A stretch of 64,000 bases of DNA from Agaricus subrufescens (GCA_029945375.1 CM057058.1:3472001-3536000); one strand, 5' to 3'. Shown: positions 32,301 to 44,019, counted from the stretch's first letter. Translations and numbers: made by a program. Notes: a model not told the origin generated them from the letters alone.

Positions 32301-33099
32301 TGTTCCTTCAACCTTTCATAGTTTCCCTTCAATGAAGTTATTGATGGAAACAGAAGTTCAACTCCGTATTGGGCAGGCAGATGAAGCTCTTGAAACAATT
32401 CGCCGAAATCGTCGCACAATTACAAGTCTCACTATATTCAAGCAGTTGAATATCTCAGGCACTGGCAACAAGCAAAATACTCGTATTCGTAATCTTTTTG
32501 ATTGCTATAACCATCGCATTCAACTTGCAGCTAACATTTATCGACATGCCCATCATTTGATAACCACCTTTCAACCTCATGACCCATCACTTCTTCGGCT
32601 CAAAAAGCTTGCTCCTGAAGACATCCGTGGACCAGGACGAGGGTCAGAAGAAAAGGAAGCTGCAGGAAGATATCAAATGTCTTGGATTTGGTTGGCAAGT
32701 AATAGCAGGCAAGCTTCTGATGAAGAGGATGAAGAATTTATTAGTTCAATGCAAGTTGAGTGGGTCAAAGCACTAGCAAGGAAGAACCGGTGGAATGAAG
32801 AATACTTGTTGATTCAAGAGGAAATGCGGCGCACAGTTGCTTATTTGGAATGGAAAGCAGAGTGGTGGATGGAACAGGCAACAAAAAGAAGGGTCGATGA
32901 TCAGGGTTTGGCCCAGGGATTGCATGCATATGCTTATCAACAAGCATATTTGCAAGAGGCAATGGCAAAGAGCTGTGTCAAGAAATGGGTACCATTGTTG
33001 AAAATACATGGAGGAGATATAAACTGGGCAAGTAAGTATGAAGGTGAAGAAGGAGATGAGTTAGAAAAGGAGAGTGATGAAGAGTCTGAGGATGAGTAG
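29322..33099 (+). CDS. KDZ transposase with CxC2-like zinc cluster, intact
   Basis: Nine exons by eye: 29322-29582, 29641-29739, 29799-30035, 30084-30709, 30760-30916, 30966-31114, 31162-31553, 31607-32003 and 32055-33099. All junctions keep frame and no internal stop was met. The order of features is: a basic N-terminus; a cysteine cluster (CSFCSS, CVDCIQG, CRDCLLKGH, PLHRIN) of the CxC2 kind; the LRDVGLRCQLGH block; GELALECPACPHP; then the catalytic region. Candidate DDE residues are D in FIALDANFKLK, D in ISYDIGCQW and E in TCGEDIEIGW. The C-terminal part is helical and ends with an acidic tail. It is expected to bind the terminal repeats and excise the element. Lengths and motifs fit full-length KDZ transposases, so this copy may be active. 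Confidence 0.88.
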
Positions 33100-33129
33100 G
33101 AGAGATTATAACTTAGTCAATTTGGCTGT

Positions 33130-35030
33130 AGTGTTTACAATGCCTATAACAAAAACCCCAGATTACAAGAATGAAAATGCCAAAGTGCAAGAATGAAACT
33201 GCCATTGAGTGAGATTGAAACTATCAATTGAATGCAATGAAAATTCCAACAAGGTAAATATGAAAACACCAATTGTTGGGAATGAAACATCCATAGTGCA
33301 ATAATGAAAACCCCAGACCACAAGAATAAAAATGCCAAAGTGCAGTAATGAAACTGCCATTGAATAAGATTGAAACTATCAATTGCATGCAATGAAAATT
33401 CCAACAAGGTAAATATGAAAACACCAATTGTTGGGAATGAAACACCCATAGTGCAATAATGAAAACCCCAGACCACAAGAATAAAAATGCCAAAGTGCAG
33501 TAATGAAACTGCCATTGAATGAGATTGAAACTATCAATTGCATGCAATGAAAATTCCAACAAGGTAAATATGAAAACACCAATTGTTGGGAATGAAACAT
33601 CCATAGTGCAATAATGAAAACCCCAGACCACAAGAATAAAAATGCCAAAGTGCAGTAATGAAACTGCCATTGAATAAGATTGAAACTATCAATTGCATGC
33701 AATGAAAATTCCAACAAGGTAAATATGAAAACACCAATTGTTGGGAATGAAACATCCATAGTGCAATAATGAAAACCCCAGACCACAAGAATAAAAATGC
33801 CAAAGTGCAGCAATGAAACTGCCATTGAATGAGATTGAAACTATCAATTGCATGCAATGAAAATTCCAACAAGGTAAATATGAAAACACCAATTGTTGGG
33901 AATGAAACATCCATAGTGCAATAATGAAAACCCCAGACCACAAGAATAAAAATGCCAAAGTGCAGCAATGAAACTGCCATTGAATAAGATTGAAACTATC
34001 AATTGCATGCAATGAAAATTCCAACAAGGTAAATATGAAAACACCAATTGTTGGGAATGAAACACCCATGGTGCAATAATGAAAACCCCAGACCATAAGA
34101 ATAAAAATCCCAAAGTACAACAATGAAATTGCCATTGTATAAGGTTGAAACTATCAATTGTATACAATGAAAATCCCAACAAGTGGAAATGAGAATGTGC
34201 ACAGGTAGGTATGAAAATGCCAATAGCTAGCAATAATACCTCCATGGGGTAATAATGAAAATGCCAAAGTTTTCTAATGAAAACTCCAAGTCACAATAAT
34301 GAAAATGCCAAAATTCAGCAATGAAATTGCTATTGCACAAGATTGAAACTATCAATTGGATATAATGAAAACCCCAGACAAGAATAAAAATACCAAAGTG
34401 GAGCATTGAAACTGCCATTGTATAAGATTGAAACTATCAATTGCATACAATGAAAACCCCAATAAGTGGAAATGAGAATGTACACAGGCAGGTATGAAAA
34501 TGCCAATACCTGGCAATAATATCTCCATGGTATAATAATGAAAATGCCCAATGTTTCTAATGAAAATTCTTAGTCACAACAATGAAAATGCCAAAGTTCA
34601 GCAATGAAACTACCCATTATATAGAATGAAAACAAACAATTGGGTATGAAAATACTTACTACCAAATATGAAAACACCAATCCCTGGTTATGAAATGTCC
34701 ATGATATAATAATGAAAACAAAATGAAAATCTCTAGACATAGTAATGAAAATGCCAATATCCACCAAGAACCAGTAGAATGAGATTGCCAACTGACTAGA
34801 ATGAAACATCCAGTCAGATTTAACAATAGTAGTATAAACCAAGAATGATATTGCCAGTGTATAAGTATAGTATTGATAATATATTGGACTGGCATATTAT
34901 GAAACCTCCAATCTCAAAAACAGCGGAATAATGAAAACATAGACTGGATATATCATAACCGTAAGTTGCAGTCGTTCATTGGATACAATGAAAATTCTTC
35001 AATTGGATATAGCCAATAAGTTATGATAAC
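33130..35030 (-). repeat. KDZ-1 right inverted terminus: 155-bp minisatellite array
   Basis: This is the mirror image of the left terminus, with AATGAAAA motifs facing inward. About six near-identical 155-bp units lie at 33200-34110, followed by the diverged units and the end GTTATGATAAC. The outermost ~900 bp match the left terminus base for base apart from rare differences. It has fewer units than the left side, so the arrays have changed copy number since insertion or were unequal to begin with. Confidence 0.92.
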
Positions 35031-35048
35031 GGGTAGCAGCTACTAGTG

Positions 35049-35667
35049 GATTTTGACCTCTCAATGAAGCTTCCTCCTGGTACCGATAGGAGGCAATATA
35101 GGCTGCCATTCTGGCTTAGTGAAGAGGGCTCCGGATGGAAGTTGCACGATACATCCCAGGGTGAATATGAGTACAACCCTTTCGCACTAGATGTTGGCAT
35201 GCTGGGGGTAGTTTTTTGCGTAGAATACCAGGTGCGTTCATTCGCTTATTGCTTGAGGTGCCGCCGCTGAACACAAGCAGCACTTATGCAGTCGTATACC
35301 CATGCTAGCGCCACTCTTCGACAAGATGACGACACGAAATATCTCTGAACGGTTTAGTGCTGCTGAGGCACTTGAATTCTTCGAAGACTTTCTACCCAAA
35401 ATTTCTACCACCACCCTGTGCGAAGCCTACTCAGCAGATGCAAATGGTGGCCAACTGTATGACGCTTTTAACCGATGGAATGGCCTTTCTCCTGACTTTA
35501 TCAAAGAATGGGGACGGTATAGAGAATCGAAAATTCCTCTGTGGACCACTTTTCTCAGATGGTTCTGCTCGCATAGACCCATGGCTGCGATAATGCCTTA
35601 TCTACGCTTGTTTTTACACTATGTTACAGACTTTGGCTTGCGTAGTCTTACTTTCTTCTGTTCTTAA
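35049..35667 (+). pseudogene. Protein kinase-like gene, C-terminal part (5' lost)
   Basis: The sequence begins at a DFDLSMKLPP block that sits where a kinase DFG segment would be. PFALDVGMLGVVF follows (the usual D-x-x-x-LG region of helix F). A 46-nt intron (35232-35277, GTGCG...AAG) rejoins in frame to MLAPLFDKMTTRN and RFSAAEALEFFEDFLP, typical of agaricomycete kinase-like proteins, and then a ~100-residue tail. The N-lobe and catalytic loop are missing: KDZ-1 lies immediately upstream. The remnant has no start codon of its own with a plausible context. Whether KDZ-1 insertion removed the 5' half or a later deletion did cannot be told. Confidence 0.6.
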
Positions 35668-35789
35668 GGCCGTTATTGAATCTAGTTTATTGTTGTCGCT
35701 CTTTCTTAGGGCCTGCTTTGGTCAGCGATCACTGTGAGTCACATGCTTGATGTTAATGGGAAATCTGGTCACATCACCTTGTCTTTGGC

Positions 35790-36840
35790 ATGCGCTCAGT
35801 AAGTCTTCCATCCCTACTGCGTCTTCCTATGGATCGGGAATGGCCCCTTCGGCCTTCCATACCTGATGGATAAGGATTGGCCACTTCGGCCATCCATCTC
35901 GCTGTAGATGAGCAACACCTGCCTCTACAGCTGTCTCCTTATGGGGCGGACTACCCATGAAACGCTTACAGCTAGGTGTTAAGGTCCTCCGTCCCACGGC
36001 CCAACTTGTCATGACGAAATGGTTTCAGAGCCGCTTCTTTTCACCTGATGTGCCTGCTACTCATTACCTGGCAGACTGCCTGCTGACTGGGATTCTGCAT
36101 GCGCCTGCGAGCCCTCTGTCTCTACTGCGGCCTCCAATGGATTAAGAAAAGCCCTTTCGGCTTTCTAACGCTTGCTTCTGCAGCTCTCTTCATATAGAGA
36201 GGGTCGCCTATGAGCGTACGCCAATGCTCCTTCCCTAGCCCAACTTGTCGTGACTAAATGGTCTCCAGAGCCATTTCGTTCCCACCCGATGTGCTTACTG
36301 CTTATTGCCTGGATAGCTGTCTGCTGGCTGGGATTGTATATGCGCCCATGAGCCCTCCGTCCCCACTACAGCCCTCAATGGATCAGGGATGGCCCCTTCG
36401 GCCTTCCAAGCCTGTTGGGTATAGATTGGCCGCTTTGGCCATCTATCCCGCTGTAGATGAGCAGCACCTGCCTCTACAGCTGCCTCCATATAGGGCGGGT
36501 CACCCATGAACACGCTTGCAGCTACACGCCGGTGCTTTCTTCTCAGCTTGACTTGTCATGACAAAACGGTCTCCGGAGTCGTTTCTTTCTTTCTCACCTG
36601 ATGCGCCTGCTGCTCGTCGCCTGGCAAACTACCTGCTGACTGGGGTACTACACGTTTCTGCGAGCCTTCTGTCCTTAAACGGATCAGGAATGGCTCCTTT
36701 GGCCTCCTATGTCTGTTAGATGCAGATTAGCTGTGCTCTGGCCACCTGTTTTACGGGGCTCTCTCCTCTACGGCGCTCTCCATAAAGGGTCAGTCACCCA
36801 CAGATGTATTTGCAGCCATGTCTAACACCTTAGCCTCTTC
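35790..36840. repeat. Degenerate ~280-300-bp tandem repeat with GGCC-N5-GGCC blocks
   Basis: Three to four imperfect units repeat a block such as AATGGCCCCTTCGGCCTTCC, then TTGGCCACTTCGGCCATC, then GTAGATGAGCARCACCTGCC, then GCCTGCTGACTGG. Starts are near 35827, 36125, 36378 and 36690. Open frames here are short and are not conserved between units, so no gene is called. Related units recur at 37435 and 40690-41140. Confidence 0.6.
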
Positions 36841-37595
36841 TGCGGCGCATCGGCAGGTTTTTTTCACTTGGATTTCATGCGCTGTTCACAAACGAGTCTA
36901 TATCGTAGGCTATCTACAACGGAGCTGTGTCCACATAAGGCACCTACACGTAGCGTCTCGGTGAGTCACGGTCTATTCTGGCGGTCTGTTACTTACCCAG
37001 TTACTCAGCTTCGTCGTCGGCCTCGTAACCTTCATCGACATCGTCTACACACCTGCCATTCTCTCTACTCCAGGCCAGCGACTTTCGGTAACGTCTGGGA
37101 ACTTCTTCCTCCTGTGATTCAACGCATTTACCTGCCCTATACGCAGGCAACCCTTCAGGGAGATTTAGCAGGTATGCGTGCAGAAGATAGGGTTTACTTA
37201 CTTTTCACCGGTCTTTTTGCTGCAGTGTAGCTTGGGGTACAGGCTGGCATTTGGAGAGGGTAGGACACGACGATTTTGGTTTGACTGAACTGAATATCGT
37301 TTGCTTTAATTTGGGACGATTTTGATCCTGCTAGTAAATTCGGTTGCTTCGATTTCTCGCACTCCAATCATGAATGACCAAATCAGCCTCTGTCGTAAGA
37401 GCATTTTGCGTAAGGGCCTTTTTTGCCTCAGCATTGAATGGCCACGCTGGCCTTCTGTCCCTGTAGACATAAACGAGCCACTGGGGCCGTGTACGGAATG
37501 CCCTGCCTTCTTGCCCGATCTGGGGCCGATTTCTCGAGCCGGTGGTTTTGCGTGCTGTTCCCTCCGTCCGCACTTTTGTCCCCTCTCCATTAGAG

Positions 37596-38327
37596 ATGGA
37601 GAACGCCCTAGAGTACCTTGCATCCTCCCTTCCCTCCCTGCTAGAGAACGACGTATTTGAGTTTAATCCAGAAAGTGAAAGTACTCACGAGTATGAGTTA
37701 TTCCGGGCTTTTTTCAAAGTCCTGGAGGAGTCTAGAGATGTACGTATTTCTACCCACCCCATAGCTGCACTAATCCGTTGTAAATCTAGGTGCTTTTCTG
37801 GACAGACCGTAACGCCGAGGCCTTAGACAACCTCGCCCTATCGTCCTTTTTCAGTGCCCAGGTTCTGGAGGTAGGCGGTGTCTTGTATTGATACGTTGGT
37901 CAGGCTGAGTAGAGCTTGTTTTTCTTAAAGGCCTACTTCATTGATGAAGGAGAGGTGATGTGGAATGCCCTCACCAGTTCTGCTACCGTAAGCCCTGCAG
38001 ATGCCTCAAGGATATGCAAGGAGATGTCACAGGTGCGCCATGATTTCAATGATCCGTCCAGCTATACTGATGTTTTCTCCTGAGTTTGACTCACGCCTCC
38101 ACCATACCCTTGGCCGCTGGACTACGGCTGTCACCCAGCTACAAGAAGAACTGGAGGATCTGGCTGTGAGTCCTTTTTACCTCATTAAGGCCCTGTAGTC
38201 TGACAAATCTCAACAGGGGCTACTTCAAAGCCTTCGGCGGAAGGCGAAGTGTGTGGAGAGGATGTACGGCTACCTCTCTGCTACGCCGCTGCCCCTCTCT
38301 GCAATTCCACCTGAGGACGCCCCCTAG
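37596..38327 (+). CDS. Unknown spliced gene, possibly broken
   Basis: ATG 37596 begins MENALEYLASSLPSLLEND. Exon 1 (to 37739), exon 2 (37790-37870, VLFWTDRNAEALDNLAL) and exon 3 (from 37931, AYFIDEGEVMWNALTSS) join in frame across GT-AG introns of 50-60 nt. Near 38075 the frame changes (VFS stop versus FSPEFDSRLHHTLGRW), so either a splice site was missed or a one-base frameshift is present. The coding signal resumes (TAVTQLQEELEDLA), then a final exon from about 38216 ends SAIPPEDAP at 38327. No domain is recognised. It sits between blocks of the GGCC repeat family and could be a host gene or part of an unknown element. Confidence 0.35.
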
Positions 38328-38819
38328 TACATTGAATTTACCACATTATGCCCATAATACACTGATTTCAAAATGATTCCAGCCTCTGGTCCGGCAAGTA
38401 TCAAGATCCGGTAGTATTGATCTAATTAGTTCTCTTCTTGTCCGCTCATGTTACCAATGCAGCTCCAGTATATCCCCCGTTTTTTCCGGCCATGAACCGG
38501 GGCTCGCACCCTGCGCCGGGGCCAAGCATCTTGAATGACTCCCAGCTCGCAGGAGTCAGGATCGGCGGAGACCTTGCCAAGTCAGGCATCCAACATTTTC
38601 AAGCATGATTGGCGGAACTATTTTTACCACTCACTTTACATATCGCCAGCATGTTCTACGTCAAATCGGCGGCGATATTTGCGATTTGTAGGGTGAGTCA
38701 GGTTTGGCGGCGTCGTAATAGATTGATTTGTGGAGTAAGTCAAAGATCTTTACCACAAATTCATTCCTATTTTTATAGAGTGATTCAGGATCGACGGCCA
38801 CCTGAAATATTTGCAGAGC

Positions 38820-39135
38820 GAGTCGCAACCGATTTTTCATTTCGGCTATACACAGTAATTCATATGCCCACATTTTGGTACTCTGAAACGCTGCCGAGAT
38901 AGCAATTGTGATTACGGTATTTTATGCGGGTGCTAGTATTTCCATCCCTCTACCCCATCTGGGCGGCCCAAAATATCACGGTGAGTCGCAACCGATTTTT
39001 CATTTCCGTTGTGTGTGGTAGTTCATATTCCGAATTTTGGGTGCTCTGAATTGCTGCTGAAATCACCATTGCGATTGCAGTACTTTATGTAAGTGCTAGT
39101 ACTTCCATCCCAGGTGGCCCAACGCTATCACCGTA
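38820..39135. repeat. Two-copy tandem duplication, period ~163 bp
   Basis: The segment starting GAGTCGCAACCGATTTTTCA at 38820 repeats from 38983 with about 80 percent identity by eye, including TTTATGYRGGTGCTAGTAYT and CATCCC near the end. No coding function is seen. The stretch 38328-38819 and 39136-39331 shows no gene either. Confidence 0.55.
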
Positions 39136-39331
39136 TGGATATCGGGGTAGGTGCATTGCTCTCCTACAGCGTACTTGGACTGAGAGCACATGCTGACAGC
39201 TACCTAAGAAGTTGGGGGGCAGTGCGGTGGATTATACCTTCCTATGCACTTCCGTATTCCTTAATCAAATCTCTCATATGCATAGTGGTGGCCAAACAAT
39301 TGGATTTATTATTTAGACGGTCATGACTATA

Positions 39332-40009
39332 CTATTCTATTGAATTTGTTGATCTATGGGGAAAGGGGTGAGTCTTCTGCAGAGGTTGATGTTGCTGGAA
39401 CTCACCGATCCCGGCAGCAGCAGGTGTGCTAGTGGCAGGTGCGGGCGCGGCTGCGAGTATGTACCGGGGGGGGCGGGAGGTTATGACCACCTCAGCGATT
39501 TTTCGGGGGTGATGGCGGCGCACAGGGACAGTGGAGGTTGGTGGGATAGTGGCCGGGGCGGTAGGTCCTGGTCCTGATCCCGGTATGCGCGCCAGTGCGA
39601 GCGCACATGCAGATGCGAGTGCCAGTCCGTATGCGTGTCCGAGTGCCGGTCCAAGTGCGAGTGCGAGTGCCGGTGCAGGTGTCGGTGCGACTGTAGGTGG
39701 GGCTGCGAACGCCGGTGGAGGCGCAGGTGACAGAATACACCGGGTGGGGCGGGAGGCTATGGCACCACCGGAATTTTTGCGGCTGTGATGGCGGCGTACA
39801 CACGCAAGGGCATGCGTTGGGCTACCGGTGGTGATAGCAGGTATAGTTGCAGCTGCTGGCGCGCGTGTACGTGGAATGTGGTCCCCACCGCCAGAGTCGC
39901 CCCTCCCTTGGAAATGCTCGGTGATCGACCTTGTACGCCTGACCTGCGTAGGGTTGAAGCCGGGCGAGTTTCGTCCTGGACCAGGTTTGCGATTGCTATT
40001 CTTCGGCAT
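39332..40009 (-). CDS. Hypothetical Ala/Pro-rich protein
   Basis: A minus-strand ORF of 225 residues starts at ATG 40009 (MPKNSNRKPGPGRNSPGFNP). The N-terminal 45 residues look like ordinary coding sequence (PTQVRRTRSITEHFQGRG). Then two similar blocks (RRHHSRKNSGGAIASRPTRC and RRHHPRKIAEVVITSRPPRY) flank an Ala-Leu-Pro repeat (ALALALGPALGHAYGLALA) caused by an imperfect GTGCGA-type hexamer repeat. A TATATATA element lies at 40063-40070, about 55 bp upstream, which supports a real promoter. No known domain. It may equally be a chance ORF in a GC-rich repeat. Confidence 0.35.
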   Translation of the reverse strand: MPKNSNRKPGPGRNSPGFNPTQVRRTRSITEHFQGRGDSGGGDHIPRTRAPAAATIPAITTGSPTHALACVRRHHSRKNSGGAIASRPTRCILSPAPPPAFAAPPTVAPTPAPALALALGPALGHAYGLALASACALALARIPGSGPGPTAPATIPPTSTVPVRRHHPRKIAEVVITSRPPRYILAAAPAPATSTPAAAGIGEFQQHQPLQKTHPFPHRSTNSIE

Positions 40010-40062
40010 GGGAGGGTGAGGCGATAAAGGAGGAAGGAGAATGCTCTCCAGGCTTTAAGATC

Positions 40063-40070
40063 TATATATA
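40063..40070 (-). promoter_or_regulatory. Possible TATA box for the ORF at 40009
   Basis: TATATATA stands 54-61 bp upstream of the minus-strand ATG at 40009, a plausible distance for a fungal promoter. The support is position only. Confidence 0.3.
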
Positions 40071-40689
40071 AGTCGAAGATCACAGTCCTCGAGATCAATC
40101 TTTCGGCTATACCCGACAACTTGACGCACCGAGGACAGTCTCGCGATCCTATCCAGATCCTGTCTTTCTCCAATCTACAGTCCTCTTGTTTTAAAGTAAG
40201 GAGCGCCCATTGAGGGCATACTTCATTGATTGGAAAACAGTACCCATACCAAGGAACTGTGGACGACGAACTCCACCTACCACCATATCTGATTAGCTTG
40301 AGTCACGTGCCCAAGGTTGCCTTTCCATCCCGACCCCCGAGATCATAGATGGCTTCAAGTTCCTTTTTTCTTCCTACAACCGCTCCTACTTCCCTGCCCC
40401 TACCACCTGCCACCCAGGAAGAAACAGGTCAAAATCAACTAGTGGTTCTCAAGTTTCTTTACTGCTAAGGACGCGTGTCATGAAGGTCTGTGTTCTAGTG
40501 ATAAGACCCTATTGATCTGATGACCTTTCCTCATGATTGGCAGGTTTTTTTTTCAAGATGCGGAAGGTATTACTGAAGGATTCTATCATAACGCTCATAC
40601 CCATGACGCTGTGAACAGCCGCCATTCCTAAACTTACGTCACGCCAACCGTTAGCATGACTTCGCCAGTGCTTTGTCTTCACCACGTCT

Positions 40690-41140
40690 CTCAGTGGCCC
40701 AGGAATGGCCAATATGGCCTTCTATGTTAGCCGGACATGGACTGGCCACTTTGGCCGCCCATCTCGCTGTAGATGAGCAACTCATGCCCCTACAGTATTC
40801 TCCGCAAATATGGGTCACCTGTGAGCATGCTTACAGCTACACGCTAATGTACCCTCCCCAGCCTGACTTATAGTGATTTCTCATGAAAAAAAGGTCCTCA
40901 AAGCCGTTTCTTTCTCACACAGTATGTCTAATACCTATTATCTGGCTTACAACCTGCTGACTGGTATTCTCACAAGTCCTTTGTCTTCACTGCGTCACTC
41001 AGTGGCCTAGGAATGGCCAGTGCGGCCCTCTCCGTCAGCCGGATATGGATTGGAGGCTGCCCATCTCACTGTAGATGAGTAGCTCTTGCCTCTATGATAT
41101 TATCCGTAAATATGGGTCACCTATGAGCATGCTACGAGCT
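40690..41140. repeat. GGCC-type tandem repeat, second block
   Basis: Two units at about 40695 and 41008 (CAGTGGCCYAGGAATGGCCA, then GTAGATGAGYARCTCNTGCC) belong to the same family as 35790-36840. The 40010-40690 stretch before it shows no gene. Confidence 0.5.
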
Positions 41141-41569
41141 ACGAGCTAACAGTTCCTCTCCCAGTTTCCTCTTCTGGCTTGCATGTCGCCGCCTTTCAAA
41201 GACTGCTGCGGTCCTCACAAACAGATGCCCGAGATTCTACGGAGCTGCAGTGTGAGTCTGCACCTTTACCTGTCCTATCTTGGTGGCGACTCACCTGTTT
41301 TTTCACCTGTCACAGAGCCACCCCACTTCTTCTGAATCACCGCCATCACCCTTCAGCCTTGTCAAACAGGACCCGAATGGCAGCGCGCTCCGTCAACAGC
41401 ACTCTACATCAATTTTGCCACCCTTCCAGTGCAAGTCTGTACCCTCACCCTCGGCTCTGCGTTCTACCTTCATCTGACGTGGAGCAGGTTTAGAGTCAGC
41501 TAGACTGATCTCTGCCATGCGACTATTAAGATTTCTACCCCATGACTGCTATGATGCGATTTCACTAAT

Positions 41570-44010
41570 AAATTGGCAGGTATAATTCAAGCTCCCATTA
41601 CACTGGCGCTGTCCCCACCAGTAGCAGTTCTGTTTTGCGCACAACTCAGAGTCAGCAGGATCGGTTTCTACATGCGATTTGAGGCGCTTATGTAAGTGTC
41701 CTTGCCCGATTTGTTCCAAATCAGGAGATTTGACTATGAAATCGACAGGCAAGATTCACGCAGATTCACGCAGATTCACGCACCTGCTACACCGGCACTG
41801 TCCCGACCAGTCACAATTCCGTTTTGCCCGCAAAGCGATTATTACAGCTATGAGGTGCTTATATAAGTACCCTTGATTTCGTTCACACCGCGACATTTGA
41901 CTGTAGAATCGACAGGCATGATTCAGGCTCCCGTTACGCTGGTGCCGTCCCCACCAGTAGCCGTTTTGTTTTGCACGCAACTCAGATTTCTACATACACT
42001 TATGTAAGTGTCCCTTGCCCGATTTGTTTCAAATCTGGAGATTTGACTATGAAATAGACAGGCAGGATTCACACTCCTGCTACACTGACGATTCAAGCAC
42101 CTGCTACACCGGCGCTGTCCCGACCAGTTGCGCGCAAAGCGATTATTACGGCTACGAGGTGCTTATATAAGTATCCTTGATTTCGTTCACACCCCGACAT
42201 TTGACTGTAGAATCGACAGGCACGATTCAAGCTCCCGTTACGCTGGTGCCGGCCCCACCAGTAGCAGTTCTATTTTTCGTGCAACTCAGATTTCTACATA
42301 CACTCATGTAAGCGTCCCTTGCCCGATTTGTTTCAAATCTGGAGATTTGACTATGAAATAGACAGGCAAGATTCACACTCCTGCTACACTGACGATTCAA
42401 GCACCTGCTACACCGGCGCTGTCCCGACAAATTGCGCGCAAAGCGATTATTATAGCCATGAGGTGCTTATGTAAGTATCCTTGATTTCGTCCATATCCTG
42501 AGATTTGACTGTAAAATCGACAGGCACGATTCAAGCTCCCGTTACGCTGGTGCCGGCCCCACCAGTAGCAGTTCTATTTTTCGTGCAACTTAGATTTCTA
42601 CATACACTCATGTAAGCGTCCCTTGCCCGATTTGTTTCAAATCTGGAGATTTGACTATGAAATAGACAGGCAGGATTCACACTCCTGCTACACTGACGAT
42701 TCAAGCACCTGCTACACCGGCGCTGTCCCGACAAATTGCGCGCAAAGCGATTATTATAGCCATGAGGTGCTTATGTAAGTATCCTTGATTTCGTCCATAT
42801 CCTGAGATTTGACTGTAAAATCGACAGGCACGATTCAAGCTCCCGTTACGCTGGTGCCGTCCCCACCAGTAGCAGTTCTATTTTGCGTGCAAGCCCCCAA
42901 CTCAAAGTCAGCGGGACCGGTTTCTGCATGCGATCCCTACAGTTATGATGCACTCATGTGAGTCTCCTTGCTCGATTCTTTTCAAATCCGGAGACTTGAC
43001 TATAGAATCAACAGGTATGATTCACACTCCTGCTACCCTGACATTGTTCCCACCTGTCACACATCTGTTTTGCTTACACGCCCTCAGCTCAAATTGGGCA
43101 GGACCAATTTCTACATGTGGTGATTGTGAAAGGCCTATGCAAGTATCCTTGCCCGATTTCTTTCAAATCCTGAGATTTGACTGTGGAATTGACAGGCATG
43201 ATTCAAGCTCCTGGTATCCTGCCGCTGTTCCCACCAGTCACAATTTCTTTTTGCATGCAAGGCCTCAACCCAAAGTCTGCGAGACCGGTTTCTAGGTGCG
43301 ATTATTACAGTTATGAGGGGTTTATGTAAGCCTTGCCTGATTCCATGACTATAGAATTGGCAGGTGTATTTCAAGCTCCTGTTACGCCGGCGCTGTCCCC
43401 GCTAATTATGATTCCAGTCTACTTCCAAGCCCTCAACCTAAACTCAGCAAGACTGGCTTCCGCCTGTGACTAGTATGATCCCTGCCACTATGACTAGCTT
43501 ATGTGCGATTTGCTTCAAATGCTGAGATTTAGCTGTAGAATCGGCAGGCTGAATTCAGGTCCCTGTTGCACTGGCGCTGTCCCCATTCCAGTCCACCTAT
43601 CCAAAATCGCGTGACCGGTTTCTGCATGTGACTGTCAAGATTATACCAAGCCTATGTGAGCACTGAGCATCCCTCACTTCTTTTCAAATGTTGCGATTTG
43701 ACTATAGAATCGGCAGGCCTAATTCAAGCCTCTATTACCCCGGTACTATCCCCATCCCAGTCTGCTTGCAAGCCCTCAATCCAAAGATAGTGAGACTGGT
43801 TTCTATATACGACTATCACGATTTCTGCGATCAGACCATCATGCAAGTATTTTCTCCCCATTTGTTTCAAATGCTGAAATGCTGCAATTTGACTATAGAA
43901 TCGGCAGGCTTCCAAGCTTCTGTTGCATTGGCGCCGTCCCTATTCCAGTCTGCTTGACTCTCAGTCAGACCGACTGCTGTAAGTAGCCGTTATGATTGCT
44001 TATGTAAGTA
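41570..44010 (+). repeat. Tandem array of ~150-180-bp units that look like exon plus intron
   Basis: About fifteen degenerate units follow one another. Each has an ~90-130-bp segment (GATTCAAGCTCCYGTTACRC, then GCGCTGTCCCCACCAGT) and an ~55-60-bp segment with intron features: GTAAGTGTCC or GTAAGTATCC at the left, ATTTGACTRTAGAAT where a branch point would lie, and YGACAG at the right. A 304-bp two-unit period is nearly exact at 42227-42834. Some segments stay open in one frame (42945-43140 and 43199-43330 give similar peptides: FPPVT, FC, ALNPKS, RPVS), but the frame is not kept across the implied splices. Confidence 0.65.
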
Positions 44011-44019
44011 TCTTTGCCT

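Larger units (their letters stand above)
19984..35047. mobile_element. KDZ-1: 15-kb KDZ-type DNA transposon, apparently intact
   Basis: Nearly perfect inverted termini begin GTTATCATAACTTATTGG at 20000 and end with the reverse complement at 35030. A weaker match (11 of 13) extends outward to 19984 and 35047. Each terminus is a 1.9-2.5-kb array of 155-bp units. Inside are a minus-strand cargo gene (22592-25688) and a plus-strand KDZ transposase (29322-33099), both open throughout. No convincing target duplication was found. The left flank is LINE/copia sequence and the right flank is a kinase-like gene, so the two sides were not simply one target; a rearrangement at one end is likely. Confidence 0.85.

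Noticed and set aside
38480..38590. Possible tRNA on either strand (GAACCGGGGCTCGCACCC region)
   Set aside because: A T-arm-like block can be drawn, but no acceptor or anticodon stem pairs with it.
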